DNA of 64,000 nucleotides from Poa pratensis (lineage: Eukaryota; Streptophyta; Magnoliopsida; Poales; Poaceae): contig CAMZMU010000012.1 of NCBI GenBank assembly GCA_947311845.1, positions 1,306,031 through 1,370,030 of the forward strand. The letters are read 5' to 3'. A program made the translations under genes and the position numbers. Under the pieces are notes generated by a model. It saw only the letters and a list, made by a program, of their open reading frames with translations. It was not told the DNA's origin and did no database searches. Of the stretch, positions 10,347 through 22,164 are shown one piece after another; positions within the stretch are counted from its first letter, which is position 1, and the number at the start of each line of letters is the position of its first letter.

Positions 10347-10418
10347 ACGACGCTGTGACCGTTGAGTACTCTTCTTCTGCTGAGGACCCTACCCAGTACC
10401 AGGCTACTGAGTCGCCAG
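10347..10418 (+). other. Candidate LTR exon B (acidic)
   Basis: Preceded by a pyrimidine-rich stretch ending CTCGGTAG and followed by CCAG|GCAAGC, a GC-type donor. One frame is open and reads DDAVTVEYSSSAEDPTQYQA then TESP. Joined to 11642-11712 it stays in phase (1 + 2 bases across the intron). Identical in the three LTRs. It might be the tail of a captured or element-encoded spliced gene. The upstream exon is not settled; one possibility is the exon ending at a GTGAGC donor at 9157, whose phase fits. Confidence 0.4.
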
Positions 10419-11641
10419 GCAAGCTTTGCTCACTTGCTACCATTACATTGTCTTCCATTCCTGCCGTTGATCTATTGCTATCCTTATATTACGATGCTTG
10501 TGTCTCGATCCTATATACATGTTTACCTTGCAGACATACAGCCTTATCCCCACATCCTATTACCTTGTTGTTTGTTTACCTGTTGGCCTTGCGAGTCGTA
10601 GTTGCATGCTTAGGTCTGTTGTTGCAAGTCTGTCTTTTTTTTATGTATCACCTGTTTAGTATGATAGTTTGGTTCACTTACTTAATATGATGATAATGTT
10701 TGTGGGTTATAACTAAATGATAAGGCACCCGGTGGAAGGCCAATGCGTTGGTGTTTTGTTCTGCTAAGTGTCGCACTAGGAACTCAGTTCTTGTCCTCTT
10801 ATCCAAGTACGAGCGCACTTCCCACTCGTGGGTGGTCCTATGGAACCCCCCTCGACTCTGACCGGAACTTCAGCTTGTCCAGGCGCCACAACCTAGTTCG
10901 GGCTTTCCATTCGATCATACGCATATGCATGATACTTGACAGTTATGAGAGGTTCTATGATATGGGGGAGCATATAGGTGCGGTACGACGCGAAGCGGAT
11001 TTCCTACTGTGGTCTGTTCCACCTAGTGCGTAGCGCAAACGATTGAGTCTGCTATGGAGGTATCGGCCGGACTCTGGACGCGGGTAACAACTCAGAGGGT
11101 GGTACCTGGACTTGCTGTAGTGAAGGAACAGAGTTGAGTTGAGGAGCCCTACCTTTTATCTGGGTTGCTCGAACGTGTATGGGTTAACCATGGTGCATCC
11201 CTGCAGGGTTAAATCTTTTCGAGAAGCCGAGTCCGCGGTTATGGACAACTTGGATCGGATGCTGGCTAACAAGATCATAAACAACTTACACCTAATGATT
11301 CTAATTAACTTGACTAGTAAGTTAGACTTACCTTCATAACAAGATGTAACTAAAATTTGACAACTGTGTGAGTTCCCTCGATTGCTTCCTCATACTTGGT
11401 TGAGGGGGTGAATCTGGGAAGTGTTATGTTTGGTGTTAGTTGCTAGTTGGTTCGTTCACGCTCTCTTATCCCTCTCCAATAGACGGAAGTTGTAGTGTGT
11501 CTCTATAGGTTGTTTAGTGCTGCTGCTGCCGCTCAGTCCACCTTCCTTTACTTTTGGTAGTCTTTGTGTTGGTATCAATTGAGCATTGCTTGCCAGGCGG
11601 TTGTGCCTGACCCATTCTTTGGGCTGTACTCTTTCGTGCAG

Positions 11642-11712
11642 CTGAGGACTTTCAGGAGGATCCCTCGGGAGGTTACTTTGTTGAGTACGACGATGACGCC
11701 TTCGACGAGTAG
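11642..11712 (+). other. Candidate LTR exon C, acidic C-terminus with stop
   Basis: Follows TTTCGTGCAG (acceptor). In phase with exon B it reads AEDFQEDPSGGYFVEYDDDA then FDE and a TAG at 11710-11712. The block is strongly acidic and Tyr-rich like exon B (both contain VEY and AED), which supports one protein. It is conserved in all three LTR copies. No known domain recognised. Confidence 0.4.
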
Positions 11713-12156
11713 ATAGTGTTCCAGGGTGGACCCTGTGGACTCCGTGGTTGGGTTCCTTTATGTCTGGCCTCTTAGGCCCATTTGAGATTTGTCCGTACTC
11801 GGATCATGTTTGCTTCCGCTTGTGATGACATTGATGTAATGTTGGGACATGTGTCCTCTGGATGATTGTAATCGCTATATGTATTTGCTCTATGAGCTTT
11901 TGGCTATATTTTGTTTCCTTTCTTTGTGTCGTACTGTTCTGTTGTGGTAACGATTCGATCAGACTTTGGTTTCTTTCTTATGCATTGCGGATTGCATACG
12001 TGACAGTGGGGTCGGGTGTACGTGTCGGCCGATGATCAATTCCGAGCCGGCCTGTCGAGAGGTTCTCGGCCTGGCTTGGTAAACCAGCATCGTACACTTT
12101 GTGTGGCCCACTCGGTATGACCCCTTTGTATAAGTTCGAGGCCTGGGTCTGACAGT

Positions 12157-12169
12157 TGGTATCAGAGCC
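12157..12169 (+). other. Primer-binding site, initiator tRNA-Met type (C, copy 1)
   Basis: TGGTATCAGAGCC starts two bases after the LTR end. It is complementary to the 3' end of plant initiator tRNA-Met and primes minus-strand cDNA. Confidence 0.9.
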
Positions 12170-12577
12170 GAACGCCCTTAGGAACCCTTTTTACTGGTCG
12201 TTGGTTGAGTCTAGAAACTATTTTGTAGCTATATAGGGAAAAATTTAAACGTGAGAGTAGGAATTCTGTTCTCTTTATTTCTTTCCCCACCCACCCTCCC
12301 TGTTTTTCTGGTAAGGAAGTGTTACGATGTTTTCTCTTCTCTTCCCAGCTTCAAACTAGGATTTCACGTGTTCGGGGTTTCCATAGTACCATAGGTGCAG
12401 TGTTACGTTAGAAAATCTTCTTGTCGCTTCAAAGTCTACATTCGTCGTTTCAACCTTCTGTTCTGTTACTATACAATCTTCCTTTTCGATTGTTCTTCGT
12501 TCCAGTCTTATGCAATCTTTTGCATTCTTGTCAATCCTTCTGTTCCGGCGCCTGATCAAACCTTCTCAAAATTGCAG

Positions 12578-13351
12578 ATGAGCCATCACCAGGTCGTGCG
12601 CATGACGCGCTGTGAGGAGACTACCGGTGGCCCAGAGCTGCTGCGGAACATGTCGCACTATCTTGGTTTTCGTTGGCTTCCGGAGTACAGAGTGCTGGAG
12701 CACATCAGGGACTTTGACCAGACGTACTACAGGGCTAGTGTCTACATCTTGAACGATGCAGCACAGAGAGTAGTCCACACAGCTGAGGGTGTTGGTTCGT
12801 CCGTTGACTTGGCAGTCCAGCAGGCTGCGTACCACTGCCTCACAGTTCTGCGGTCTGAGTACTACTGCTTCGACAACTCTCCGTATCGCTACGTTCCTTG
12901 TGGCTTTATCACCCAGAGTGGCTGCTACTTCTCCCTCTACACAGACGTTGAGCCACCCACAGCAGCAGAGCGCAGTGCTTGTCTTACGGCCACAGCACAG
13001 TTCGCACACCTCCGAGACTCTGTTGCGGGGGCTCTTGCTGAGGAGTTGTACACAGTGCGGGACCAGCTCTACCGGACTCAGTGTCTTCTGTCCACCTACA
13101 CCAGGCAGTTCGTGGGAGACGACCGCTACGCAGGGTTCCAGCTCGGTCACTCGTACCGTCAGCCAGATGCGGGCGGAGACACTCCAGCCCGTGGGCCACT
13201 TCTCTCCACTGACCCTCCTTCCTTCGGAGAGCAGGGACCCGAGGCGAGGTTCTTCGAGACACCAGCAGTTCCTCACCCGTGGGAGTTGACCTACACCGAC
13301 CGTCGTCGCAGCTTCTACCGTCGGTGCGCTCCCCGCCACCATCCTGCGTGA
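12578..13351 (+). CDS. Extra ORF upstream of gag in C; dsRNA-binding-domain-like protein (copy 1)
   Basis: 257-codon ORF between the primer-binding site and gag, an unusual place for a gene in a chromovirus. The ATG at 12578 follows AAAATTGCAG, a good splice acceptor; the frame is open further upstream to 12395. Residues about 35-92 fit a double-stranded-RNA-binding fold: PEYRVLEH, then YYRASVYIL, then GVGSSVDLAVQQAAYHCLTV with the G-x-G-x-S...A...AA...L pattern. Residues about 135-185 look helical or coiled-coil; the tail is Pro/Arg-rich. No zinc knuckle or enzyme motif. The fold assignment is my reading, not a search. If right, the protein may bind genomic RNA or interfere with host RNA silencing, which is inference only. 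Copy 2 is frameshifted. Confidence 0.65.
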   Translation: MSHHQVVRMTRCEETTGGPELLRNMSHYLGFRWLPEYRVLEHIRDFDQTYYRASVYILNDAAQRVVHTAEGVGSSVDLAVQQAAYHCLTVLRSEYYCFDNSPYRYVPCGFITQSGCYFSLYTDVEPPTAAERSACLTATAQFAHLRDSVAGALAEELYTVRDQLYRTQCLLSTYTRQFVGDDRYAGFQLGHSYRQPDAGGDTPARGPLLSTDPPSFGEQGPEARFFETPAVPHPWELTYTDRRRSFYRRCAPRHHPA

Positions 13352-13598
13352 TGTGTGGGAGAGCAGAGATGTATCCGTGTTATCTAGTTTGTAGTAGCTA
13401 TCCTTGTTGTACTTGAACCTTCATGGTGTACGGATGGTTAACTATGTATCGTCTATGTGATACTTCTTTTGGAGGCTATCGTTTATGACATCCTTGTATC
13501 GGAGTTCTCATGTGCGCAATCGTGTCTTCTGTATTCTTGTCTTAGCTAAATTTCATCTATTCATGTTGTCGTTTTAACGTGCAATTGTCTCCAGGGAG

Positions 13599-14764
13599 AT
13601 GAGGAACACCAGGAACAACAATCCTGAAGGGGAGGGTTCCAACCCACCCAACCCGCCTCCAATTGCGGAACTGCTAGGGCAGATGACCCAGGTTCTGGCC
13701 CAGATGGCGCATCAGCAAGCCAACCAGAACAATCAGGGCAACCGCAATGACGGAAATGCACGAGTGAGCATAAAGGATTTCCTCAGCCTAGGGCCAAGGA
13801 CCTTTGCTTCTTCCAAGGAGCCACTTGATGCGGACGACTGGATTCGCGAGATGGTCACGACTCTCGATATCGCTCATGTGGATGCTAATGACAGAGTTCC
13901 TTTTGTCGCCTACCTTCTACGGGGCAACTCTGCATCATGGTGGGAAAACTTCAAGTCTATGAGAGCTCCTGGGGTGGTAACCACTTGGGAGGAATTCAAG
14001 ACTGCCTTCCTGCGTCATCACATCCCAGATGGACTCATGGAAAGGATGCGTGAGGAATTCTGTTCTCTGACCCAAGGCAAGATGGATGTCCTCTCTTACC
14101 AGAATGAGTTCAACCGCCTTGCGCGCTACGCTGGGGACGAAGTGTCCACAGAGGCCAAAAAGATGGCTAGGTTCCGCAGGGGTTTCAACCCGGAGCTGAA
14201 GTACGCGCTGAACCTCATCAAGGCCGACAGCTTCGAGGACCTCGTCAACACTGCTCTCAATGAAGAAAATGGACGCAAGGTCTTTGAGGAGTCACGCAAG
14301 CACTCCCGTGAAGGCTCCTCCTCCAACACCGCGCACCAACTCAGAAGCGTCGGATCTGGGTGCCGAACAGTGCACTCGCTCGCGCTACTTACGTGCCAAG
14401 CTCTCCAGGGTTTGTTCCCCGCCCACCCAACCCAGCTCTAACTATGAGGGGTTTTGGGGGTCAGCCAAGGCCAATGGGCGCTCGCCCCAACGTCACCTGC
14501 TTCAAGTGTGGCCAGCAAGGTCACTACTCCAACATGTGCACGGAGAAACAGCTCCTTCCACCACAGCCTCGCCCTTCTCCAACACAGGCAATGGCTCGTG
14601 GACCGCCTCGCCCTACCTCAACTCAGGCGATGGTGCGGGCACCGACTCCGCCCCGGGCCTTCAACAACAACAACAGGCCTGGAGCGCGTGTCGCGAGGGT
14701 GAACCACATCAACGCAGAGGAAGCTGAACAGCCAATGACGTCGTTCTCGGTACACTTCCAGTAA
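13599..14764 (+). pseudogene. Element C gag (copy 1), frameshifted
   Basis: Capsid/nucleocapsid gene. ATG 13599 follows a CTCCAG acceptor-like site. The N-terminus is Asn/Pro/Gln-rich. The retrotransposon gag core (PF03732-like) runs from about 13780 to 14260 (DADDWIREM, SASWWENFK, TWEEFKTAFLRHHIPDG, FRRGFNPELK). The frame shifts at about 14310-14345, and the rest continues in another frame with a CCHC knuckle (CFKCGQQGHYSNMC, 14498-14539). The same shift is in copy 2, so it predates any duplication or is common to both assemblies. It ends at a TAA near 14762, next to the protease. Confidence 0.85.
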
Positions 14765-14999
14765 ACTCTATACCTGCTAAGGTCTTGTTTGACACAGGAG
14801 CGTCACATTCCTTCGTGTCAGTAAGTTTGCGATAGCATGGTCTCATTTGATCCTTGTCCAAAAACCTCACGGTAACATCCCGGCGTCCAAATGACGACTT
14901 CAAAATAGCATGGCAATGAAATCGAAATCAATGGTCACTCTTTCCTTGCTCTCTCATAATTCTCGGCAATTCCGACATTGATGTCATTCTAGGCATGGA
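14764..14999 (+). pseudogene. Element C protease region (copy 1), broken
   Basis: Between gag and RT one frame reads VLFDTGASHSFVS, the retroviral-type aspartic protease active site. The following bases (14820-14990) contain several indels relative to copy 2 (24346-24590), and neither copy is open throughout. The usual second motif appears as the codons leading into GMDWL around 14993-15005. Confidence 0.7.
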
Positions 15000-17922
15000 T
15001 TGGTTGAAGGCAAACCGGCTCACATTGATTGTGCCACCAAGTCCGTAACTCTTTCTCATCCTACTGGCCAGATAGTCTATTCTCCAAACCAAACAACTTC
15101 CATCCAGCTTTATGCTCTCAATGTTGATCCGCTTGATGCAATTGAAACTATACCGGTGGTCTGTGACTTTCCTGACGTCTTTCCAGAAGAATTGCCAGGT
15201 ATGCCACCTGACAGAGCCGTGGAGTTCGTGATCGAACTAGAACCAGGCACCGCTCCTATCTCCAAACGTCCATACAAGTTGGGACCTGCAGACGTGGTCC
15301 TGCTGAAGAAGGAACTCGAAGAGTTGGAAAAGAAAGGCCACATTCAGCCCAGTTCTTCTCCTTGGGGATGCCCTTCTCTATTCGTGGCGAAGAGTGATAA
15401 AACAAAACGACTGGTTATCGATTACCGTCCTTTGAACGCGAAAACCATCAAGAACAAGTATCCTCTCCCTCGCATCAATGATCTCTTCGATCAGCTGGCT
15501 GGTGCCAAAGTTTTCTCTAAATTGGACTTGAGATCCGGTTACCACCAAATCAAGATCAGAAAAGAAGACATTCCAAAGACAGCTTTCATCACTCGTTATG
15601 GTCTCTATGAATACACCGTCATGTCCTTTGGTCTCACAAATGCTCCGGCGACCTTCTCACGTCTTATGAACTTCGTTTTCATGGAATACCTCGACAAGTT
15701 CGTGGTAGTCTATCTCGATGATATTCTTATCTACTCCAAGTCCAATGAGGAACACGAAGAACATCTACGTCTCATATTGATGAAGCTCCGCGAACATCGT
15801 CTCTATGCCAAATTCTCCAAATGTGAATTCTGGCTTCCTGAAGTCTCTTATCTTGGACATGTCATCTCCGACAAGGGCATCGCTGTAGATCCCAAAAAGG
15901 TCAAAGCTATTGTTGAATGGCAACCTCCCAGAACGGTGAAACAAGTTCGAAGCTTTCTCGGTGCGGCTAGCTATTGCCGTCGTTTTATCGAGAATTTCTC
16001 CAAAATCGCAAAGCCTCTCACCGAACTCACCAAGAAGGATAAGAAGTTCGTTTGGACTCCCCAATGTGATGAGAGTTTCAATCTCTTGAAAAGCAAACTC
16101 ATTTCAGCTCCTGTTCTTGTTGGCCCAGACACTTCCAAGCCTTTCCAAATCTTCTGTGATGCTTCTCTACAAGGACTAGGAGCAGTCCTCATGCAAGAAC
16201 GTCATGTCGTTGCTTATGCCTCTCGTCAGTTGCATTCGCATGAGCTCAACTATCCTACGCATGACCTTGAACTTGCAGCAATTGTGTATGCCCTCAAAAT
16301 TTGGAGACCATACTTGTTGGGCAACAACTGCGAGATCTTCACCGACCACAAGAGCCTCAAGTACCTCTTCACTCAACCAGATCTAAACCTCAGGCAAACA
16401 AGGTGGCTTGAGAAAATCGCAGACTTCGATCTCACCATTTCTTACACTCCAGGCAAGGCTAATGTAATGGCCGATGCCCTCAGTCGCAAATCTTATTGCA
16501 ACAATCTCATGGTCATGGAAAGTCAGCCTCCACTCCATGAAGAATTCCAGAAGCTGAATCTTCAACTTGTTCCTGATGGCTATCTTGCAAACTTGATTGC
16601 CACTCCAACTCTTGAGGACAAGATCCGAACAGCACAACGACGCGATAACGGTGTCTTAAACATCAAGGCCAATATCGGCAAGGATAAGTACAAGAGCTTT
16701 TCTGTGGATGACAAGGGCACTTTGTTCTTTGAAGGGCGCATTGTTGTTCCCAAGCTTGAAAGCTTAAGAGAGATGATTCTCAAAGAAGCTCATGATACTC
16801 CTCTTTCTATCCACCCTGGTAGTACCAAGATGTACCAGGATCTCAAGCAAGTCTATTGGTGGACCAGAATGAAGCGTGAAATTGCTCGCTATGTTTCAGA
16901 ATGCGATGTCTGTCAGCGTGTCAAGGCAGTACATCAGAAATCAGCTGGTCTTCTTCAACCATTACAAATTCCTGAGTGGAAGTGGGACAAGATTGAAATG
17001 GACTTCATTATACTGGGTTTCCAAAATCCAAGAAAGGCAATGATGCAATCTTCGTTGTCATTGATCGTCTCTCCAAAGTCGCTCATTTCTTTCCAGTCAA
17101 AGAGACAATCACAGCTAGTCAGTTAGCAGAACTCTATATGACAAGGATTGTTCCTCTTCATGGTGTTCCCTTGGAAATTAGCTCAGATCGTGGAAGTATC
17201 TTCACTTCTCGATTTTGGGAGAGCTTTCAGAAAGCCTTGGGCACCACACTTCTTTTCAGCACTGCTTACCATCCGCAAACAAGTGGACAGGTTGAAAGGG
17301 TCAATCAGATTCTGGAGGATATGCTCAGAGCATGTGTCATTTCTTTTGGCATGAAATGGGAAGATTGCCTTCCTTATGCTGAGTTCTCCTACAACAACAG
17401 CTTCCAAGCAAGTCTAGAAATGGCACCTTTCGAAGCTCTCTATGGTCGCAGATGCAGGACTCCTATCAATTGGTCTGGAGCCGGTGAACGACAACTCTTT
17501 GGCCCTGACATCATCCAGGAGGCCGAAGAAAAAGTCCGCATCATTCGTGACAATCTGAAGATAGCCCAGTCTCGTCAGAAGAGCTATTATGATAGCAAGC
17601 ACAGGGACATGGTCTATAAAGCTGGATCAAGCTTACCTTCGTGTCACTCCCTTGAGGGGCACTCAAACGCTTTGGTATCAAAGCAAGCTTGCTCCGAGAT
17701 ATGTTGGTCCATTCAACATTTCTCAAGGCGTGGAGAACTTGCTTATCGTTTGGAACTTCCTTCCCAACCTCTCCAAGGTGCACGATGTCTTTCACGTGTC
17801 ACAACTCAAGAAGTGCTTCAAGGATCCAGGCCGTGCTGTTGATCACGAGTCAATTGATCTTCGAGAAGACCTCTCCTATGAAGAACATCCGGTTCGCATT
17901 CTCGATGAGGCCGAACGTTCCA
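15000..17922 (+). pseudogene. Element C pol: RT, RNase H, integrase (copy 1)
   Basis: A long frame (15000-17126) encodes RT with [23 protein letters not shown] and the catalytic YLDDILIYS (15711-15737). RNase H follows ([42 protein letters not shown]), then the integrase HHCC finger (HPGSTKMY to CDVCQRVK). An insertion near 17009 shifts the frame ahead of the first catalytic Asp region. A second frame (17138-17842) carries SSDRGSIFTSRFW and HPQTSGQVERVNQ, giving the second Asp and the Glu of DDE. More shifts near 17480, 17625 and 17690 precede the N gap, so the C-terminal domain is incomplete. Intact members insert cDNA into heterochromatin; this copy could not as read. Confidence 0.9.
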
Positions 17923-17948
17923 NNNNNNNNNNNNNCTTACCATCATCC
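17923..17948. other. Assembly gap (13 N) followed by a repeat of the LTR 1 target flank
   Basis: 17923-17935 are N. The next 13 bases, CTTACCATCATCC, are the same as the gag bases of element B directly before LTR 1 (8333-8346, one C fewer), and LTR 2 starts immediately after. A normal element would show the end of pol, a stop and a polypurine tract here, as before LTR 3. Confidence 0.95.
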
Positions 17949-20900
17949 TGTAACATCCCAAAAATGTAACCCAACTTTATTCTTGTTCTTTAAAGTTTAG
18001 CATCATCATGGCATCATATTCATGTGTCTTCTCACTTAATATTTTTATTTCTTTGCACAATTAAACAAAACCACATTTTTTGTGTTGTTACTATGTTGCC
18101 CAAAATAATACTAATGGTCTTAACAAAAGTATTTTGTTCAAACAAAAATATTTGCAAAAGGTTCTAATACAAAATTCCTAATATTTTGTTTTCTATAAAC
18201 AAAAACCAGAAAACTGGAAAAAGAAAAATGTTCAGGCTTAAAAAAAAAAAAAAAACAGTGGAGCCTGGCCGAGTTGGGCTCCAGCCCACCTTCGGCCCAG
18301 CAAACCCAACCCTGTCGCTTTCTTCCTCTGCCGTACCAAAGGAGCACGCACATGGCGTGGGCACGGTGGCCTCCACCGGCCAGCGCCTCCTCTCCACCTT
18401 TTCCACCTCCATAAAGCCAGCCCCGCGCCTCCAAACCCCAAACCCTAGCCTCTCCCTCTCCTTCCTCTCGCGCCGCCGCCTGGTAAGTTCTTCCACGCGC
18501 AGCCGTCGCCATGGCCGTAGCAAGCTCAAGTTCGCGCCCGCCTAATCGTGCTTCCTCCTGCTCGTCTACCTCGCCGCAAAGTCCGCCTCGACGCCCGCAG
18601 GATCTTCTTCTCCGGAGAAGAACCTGGGAGCCCGTGTTTCGCCGTGACAAGTTCGCCGCTCCCGACGCCGACCGCCGCTCTGCACCTTCTTCTTCGTCTC
18701 CGTCTCGTCGCCTCCGTCGTCCTCGAGCCTCCGACTTGCGCCAACAAGCTCTGGGTGAGCCGCCGCCTCCAAATACGTCCTTCCCCCTCTCGATTTCGTC
18801 CTGGAACGAGCGATCCCGCGCGATGCCGACCTCGGCATCGACACGGCCGTGCCATGCCGATCAAGAACACGACGCCTTGCGTCCTCCCTTCCACCTCCGA
18901 TCACGCGCACGGTTACCGCCACCTCTCCCGCATCCACTTGCACGCACGCACGCACGGAGCGCCGCCAGAACGTGGTCGTCGCCGATCTGTCCTCCGCCGT
19001 CGCACCACTGCCCCAAAGTCTGAACCTTTTCTTCAGTTTCGTCAGAGAAGAGACAACACTTCAAAAACCATCAGATCTATTATCTAATACATCCACCGCA
19101 GTGGCCCAGTGGTCTACACCACCGATCCACAGCGCCGAGCACGGTTCGAACCCACGCGCCGCAAAGGCCAACTTTTTCCCAGTTTTTCTCCGGTCTGACA
19201 GGTGGGACCGTTGGTCAGCGACTGTGCTGGCCAGCGCAGCATACCGCGCCTACGTGGCGCACGGCCCCGCATGGCAGTGGCACTGGCTAGCCACTGCCTC
19301 GGTGAGAAAAGTCCCAGATCCAGATCTGGATCTGGAATCTTGCACGCAGGCCCCTGGCCTTTCTGTTTTTACAACTAGGCCCTTAAAACTTTCTGTTCAT
19401 CACCATCAGGCCCTGGTTTTTATAGAAACACCCCTAACTTTCAAAACTTATAACTTTTAATTTATAACTCCAAATTAAATAAATTAAATATGTTTTCATA
19501 TCAGAAAAATGTCACCTATTCAAATTTCAACTTTGTTTCTGGTTTTGAATAATTAAAAATTGTGGCAACTAAATAAATGTTTATTTTATTGTGACAACTT
19601 GTAAAATTCATAACTTCTGCTACACTACTCCAAATTTTGCAAATAAAATATCAAACTGAAACTAAAAATGCAACCTTCCTGTTCATTGCATTTGCATGCA
19701 TATTTAAGCAACTTAAATTATCAAATTAATTGGAATCACCTTGTAATTCAATCTTGCATATGGGGTTCTTTTCCTAATTGCTTTTAAATAGCAATGACTC
19801 CATTTAAATTGATCTTGCATGCAAATTTGCAGTAACATGAACATTAACTTGACATGCATCATCCCATGCTTGTGCATTTTTATTCCTTGTATTGATTGTG
19901 TTCTATATTCCATGTTTGGTGCTTGTTCTCGGTAGACGACGCTGTGACCGTTGAGTACTCTTCTTCTGCTGAGGACCCTACCCAGTACCAGGCTACTGAG
20001 TCGCCAGGCAAGCTTTGCTCACTTGCTACCATTACATTGTCTTCCATTCCTGCCGTTGATCTATGCTATCCTTATGTTACGATGCTTGTGTCACGATCCT
20101 ATATACATGTTTACCATGCAGCCTCATACAGCCTTATCCCCACATCCTATTACCTTGTTGCTTGTTTACCTGTTGGCCTTGCGAGTCGTAGTTGCATGCT
20201 TAGGTCTGTTGTTGCAAGTCTGTCTTTTTTTGTATCACCTGCTTAGTATGATAGTTTGGTTCACTTACTTAATATGATGATAATGTTTGTGGGTTATAAC
20301 TAAATGATAAGGCACCCGGTGGAAGGCCAATGCGTTGGTGTTTTGTTCTGCTAAGTGTCGCACTAGGAACTCAGTTCTTGTCCTCTTATCCAAGTACGAG
20401 CGCACTTCCCACTCGTGGGTCCTATGGAACCCCCCTCGACTCTGACCGGAACTTCAGCTTGTCCAGGCGCCACAACCTAGTTCGGGCTTTCCATTCGATC
20501 ATACGCATATGCATGATACTTGACAGTTATGAGAGGTTCTATGATATGGGGGAGCATATAGGTGCGGTACGACGCGAAGCGGACTTTCCTACTGTGGTCT
20601 GTTCCGCCTAGTGCGTAGTCGCAAACGATTGAGTCCGCTATGGAGGTATCGGCCGGACTCTGGACGCGGGTAACAACTCAGATGGGTGGTACCTGGACTT
20701 GCTGTAGTGAAGGAACAGAGTTGAGTTGAGGAGCCCTACCTTTTATCTGGGTTGCTCGAACGTGTATGGGTTAACCATGGTGCATCCCTGCAGGGTTAAA
20801 TCTTTTCGAGAAGCCGAGTCCGCGGTTATGGACAACTTGGATCGGATGCTGGCTAACAAGATCATAAACAACTTACACCTAATGATTCTAATTAACTTGA

Positions 20901-21741
20901 CTAGTAAGTTAGACTTACCTTCATAACAAGATGTAACTAAAATTTGACAACTGTGTGAGTTCCCTCGATTGCTTCCTCATACTTGGTTGAGGGGGTGAAT
21001 CTGGGAAGTGTTATGTTTGGTGTTAGTTGCTAGTTGGTTCGTTCACGCTCTCTTATCCCTCTCCAATAGACGGAAGTTGTAGTGTGTCTCTATAGGTTGT
21101 TTAGTGCTGCTGCTGCCGCTCAGTCCACCTTCCTTTACTTTTGGTAGTCTTTGTGTTGGTATCAATTGAGCATTGCTTGCCAGGCGGTTGTGCCTGACCC
21201 ATTCTTTGGGCTGTACTCTTTCGTGCAGCTGAGGACTTTCAGGAGGATCCCTCGGGAGGTTACTTTGTTGAGTACGACGATGACGCCTTCGACGAGTAGA
21301 TAGTGTTCCAGGGTGGACCCTGTGGACTCCGTGGTTGGGTTCCTTTATGTCTGGCCTCTTAGGCCCATTTGAGATTTGTCCGTACTCGGATCATGTTTGC
21401 TTCCGCTTGTGATGACATTGATGTAATGTTGGGACATGTGTCCTCTGGATGATTGTAATCGCTATATGTATTTGCTCTATGAGCTTTTGGCTATATTTTG
21501 TTTCCTTTCTTTGTGTCGTACTGTTCTGTTGTGGTAACGATTCGATCAGACTTTGGTTTCTTTCTTATGCATTGCGGATTGCATACGTGACAGTGGGGTC
21601 GGGTGTACGTGTCGGCCGATGATCAATTCCGAGCCGGCCTGTCGAGAGGTTCTCGGCCTGGCTTGGTAAACCAGCATCGTACACTTTGTGTGGCCCACTC
21701 GGTATGACCCCTTTGTATAAGTTCGAGGCCTGGGTCTGACA
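17949..21741 (+). repeat. Element C LTR 2, 3793 bp
   Basis: Starts TGTAACATCCC and ends TCTGACA. It differs from LTR 1 and LTR 3 by private one-base indels and by a cluster of substitutions at about 20068-20640, where LTR 1 and LTR 3 agree with each other. The promoter motifs, tRNA-like boxes and exon-like blocks of LTR 1 are all repeated here. Confidence 0.95.
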
Positions 21742-21743
21742 GT

Positions 21744-21756
21744 TGGTATCAGAGCC
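21744..21756 (+). other. Primer-binding site, tRNA-Met type (C, copy 2)
   Basis: TGGTATCAGAGCC two bases after the end of LTR 2, identical to the site after LTR 1. Confidence 0.9.
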
Positions 21757-22164
21757 GAACGCCCTTAGGAACCCTTTTTACTGGTCGTTGGTTGAGTCTA
21801 GAAACTATTTTGTAGCTATATAGGGAAAAATTTAAACGTGAGAGTAGGAATTCTGTTCTCTTTATTTCTTTCCCCACCCACCCTCCCTGTTTTTCTGGTA
21901 AGGAAGTGTTACGATGTTTTCTCTTCTCTTCCCAGCTTCAAACTAGGATTTCACGTGTTCGGGGTTTCCATAGTACCATAGGTGCAGTGTTACGTTAGAA
22001 AATCTTCTTGTCGCTTCAAAGTCTACATTCGTCGTTTCAACCTTCTGTTCTGTTACTATACAATCTTCCTTTTCGATTGTTCTTCGTTCCAGTCTTATGC
22101 AATCTTTTGCATTCTTGTCAATCCTTCTGTTCCGGCGCCTGATCAAACCTTCTCAAAATTGCAG

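Larger units (their letters stand above)
8347..12154 (+). repeat. Element C LTR 1 (5' LTR), 3808 bp
   Basis: Begins TGTAACATCCCAAAAATG and ends GGGTCTGACA, with a tRNA-Met primer-binding site two bases later. It has an AT-rich head, an A15 run at 8641, and a GC-rich promoter-like block (8680-9720). The second half is AT-rich with two short coding-like blocks. Several open frames in the GC-rich block are compositional and differ between LTR copies by one-base indels, so I do not call them genes. Confidence 0.95.
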
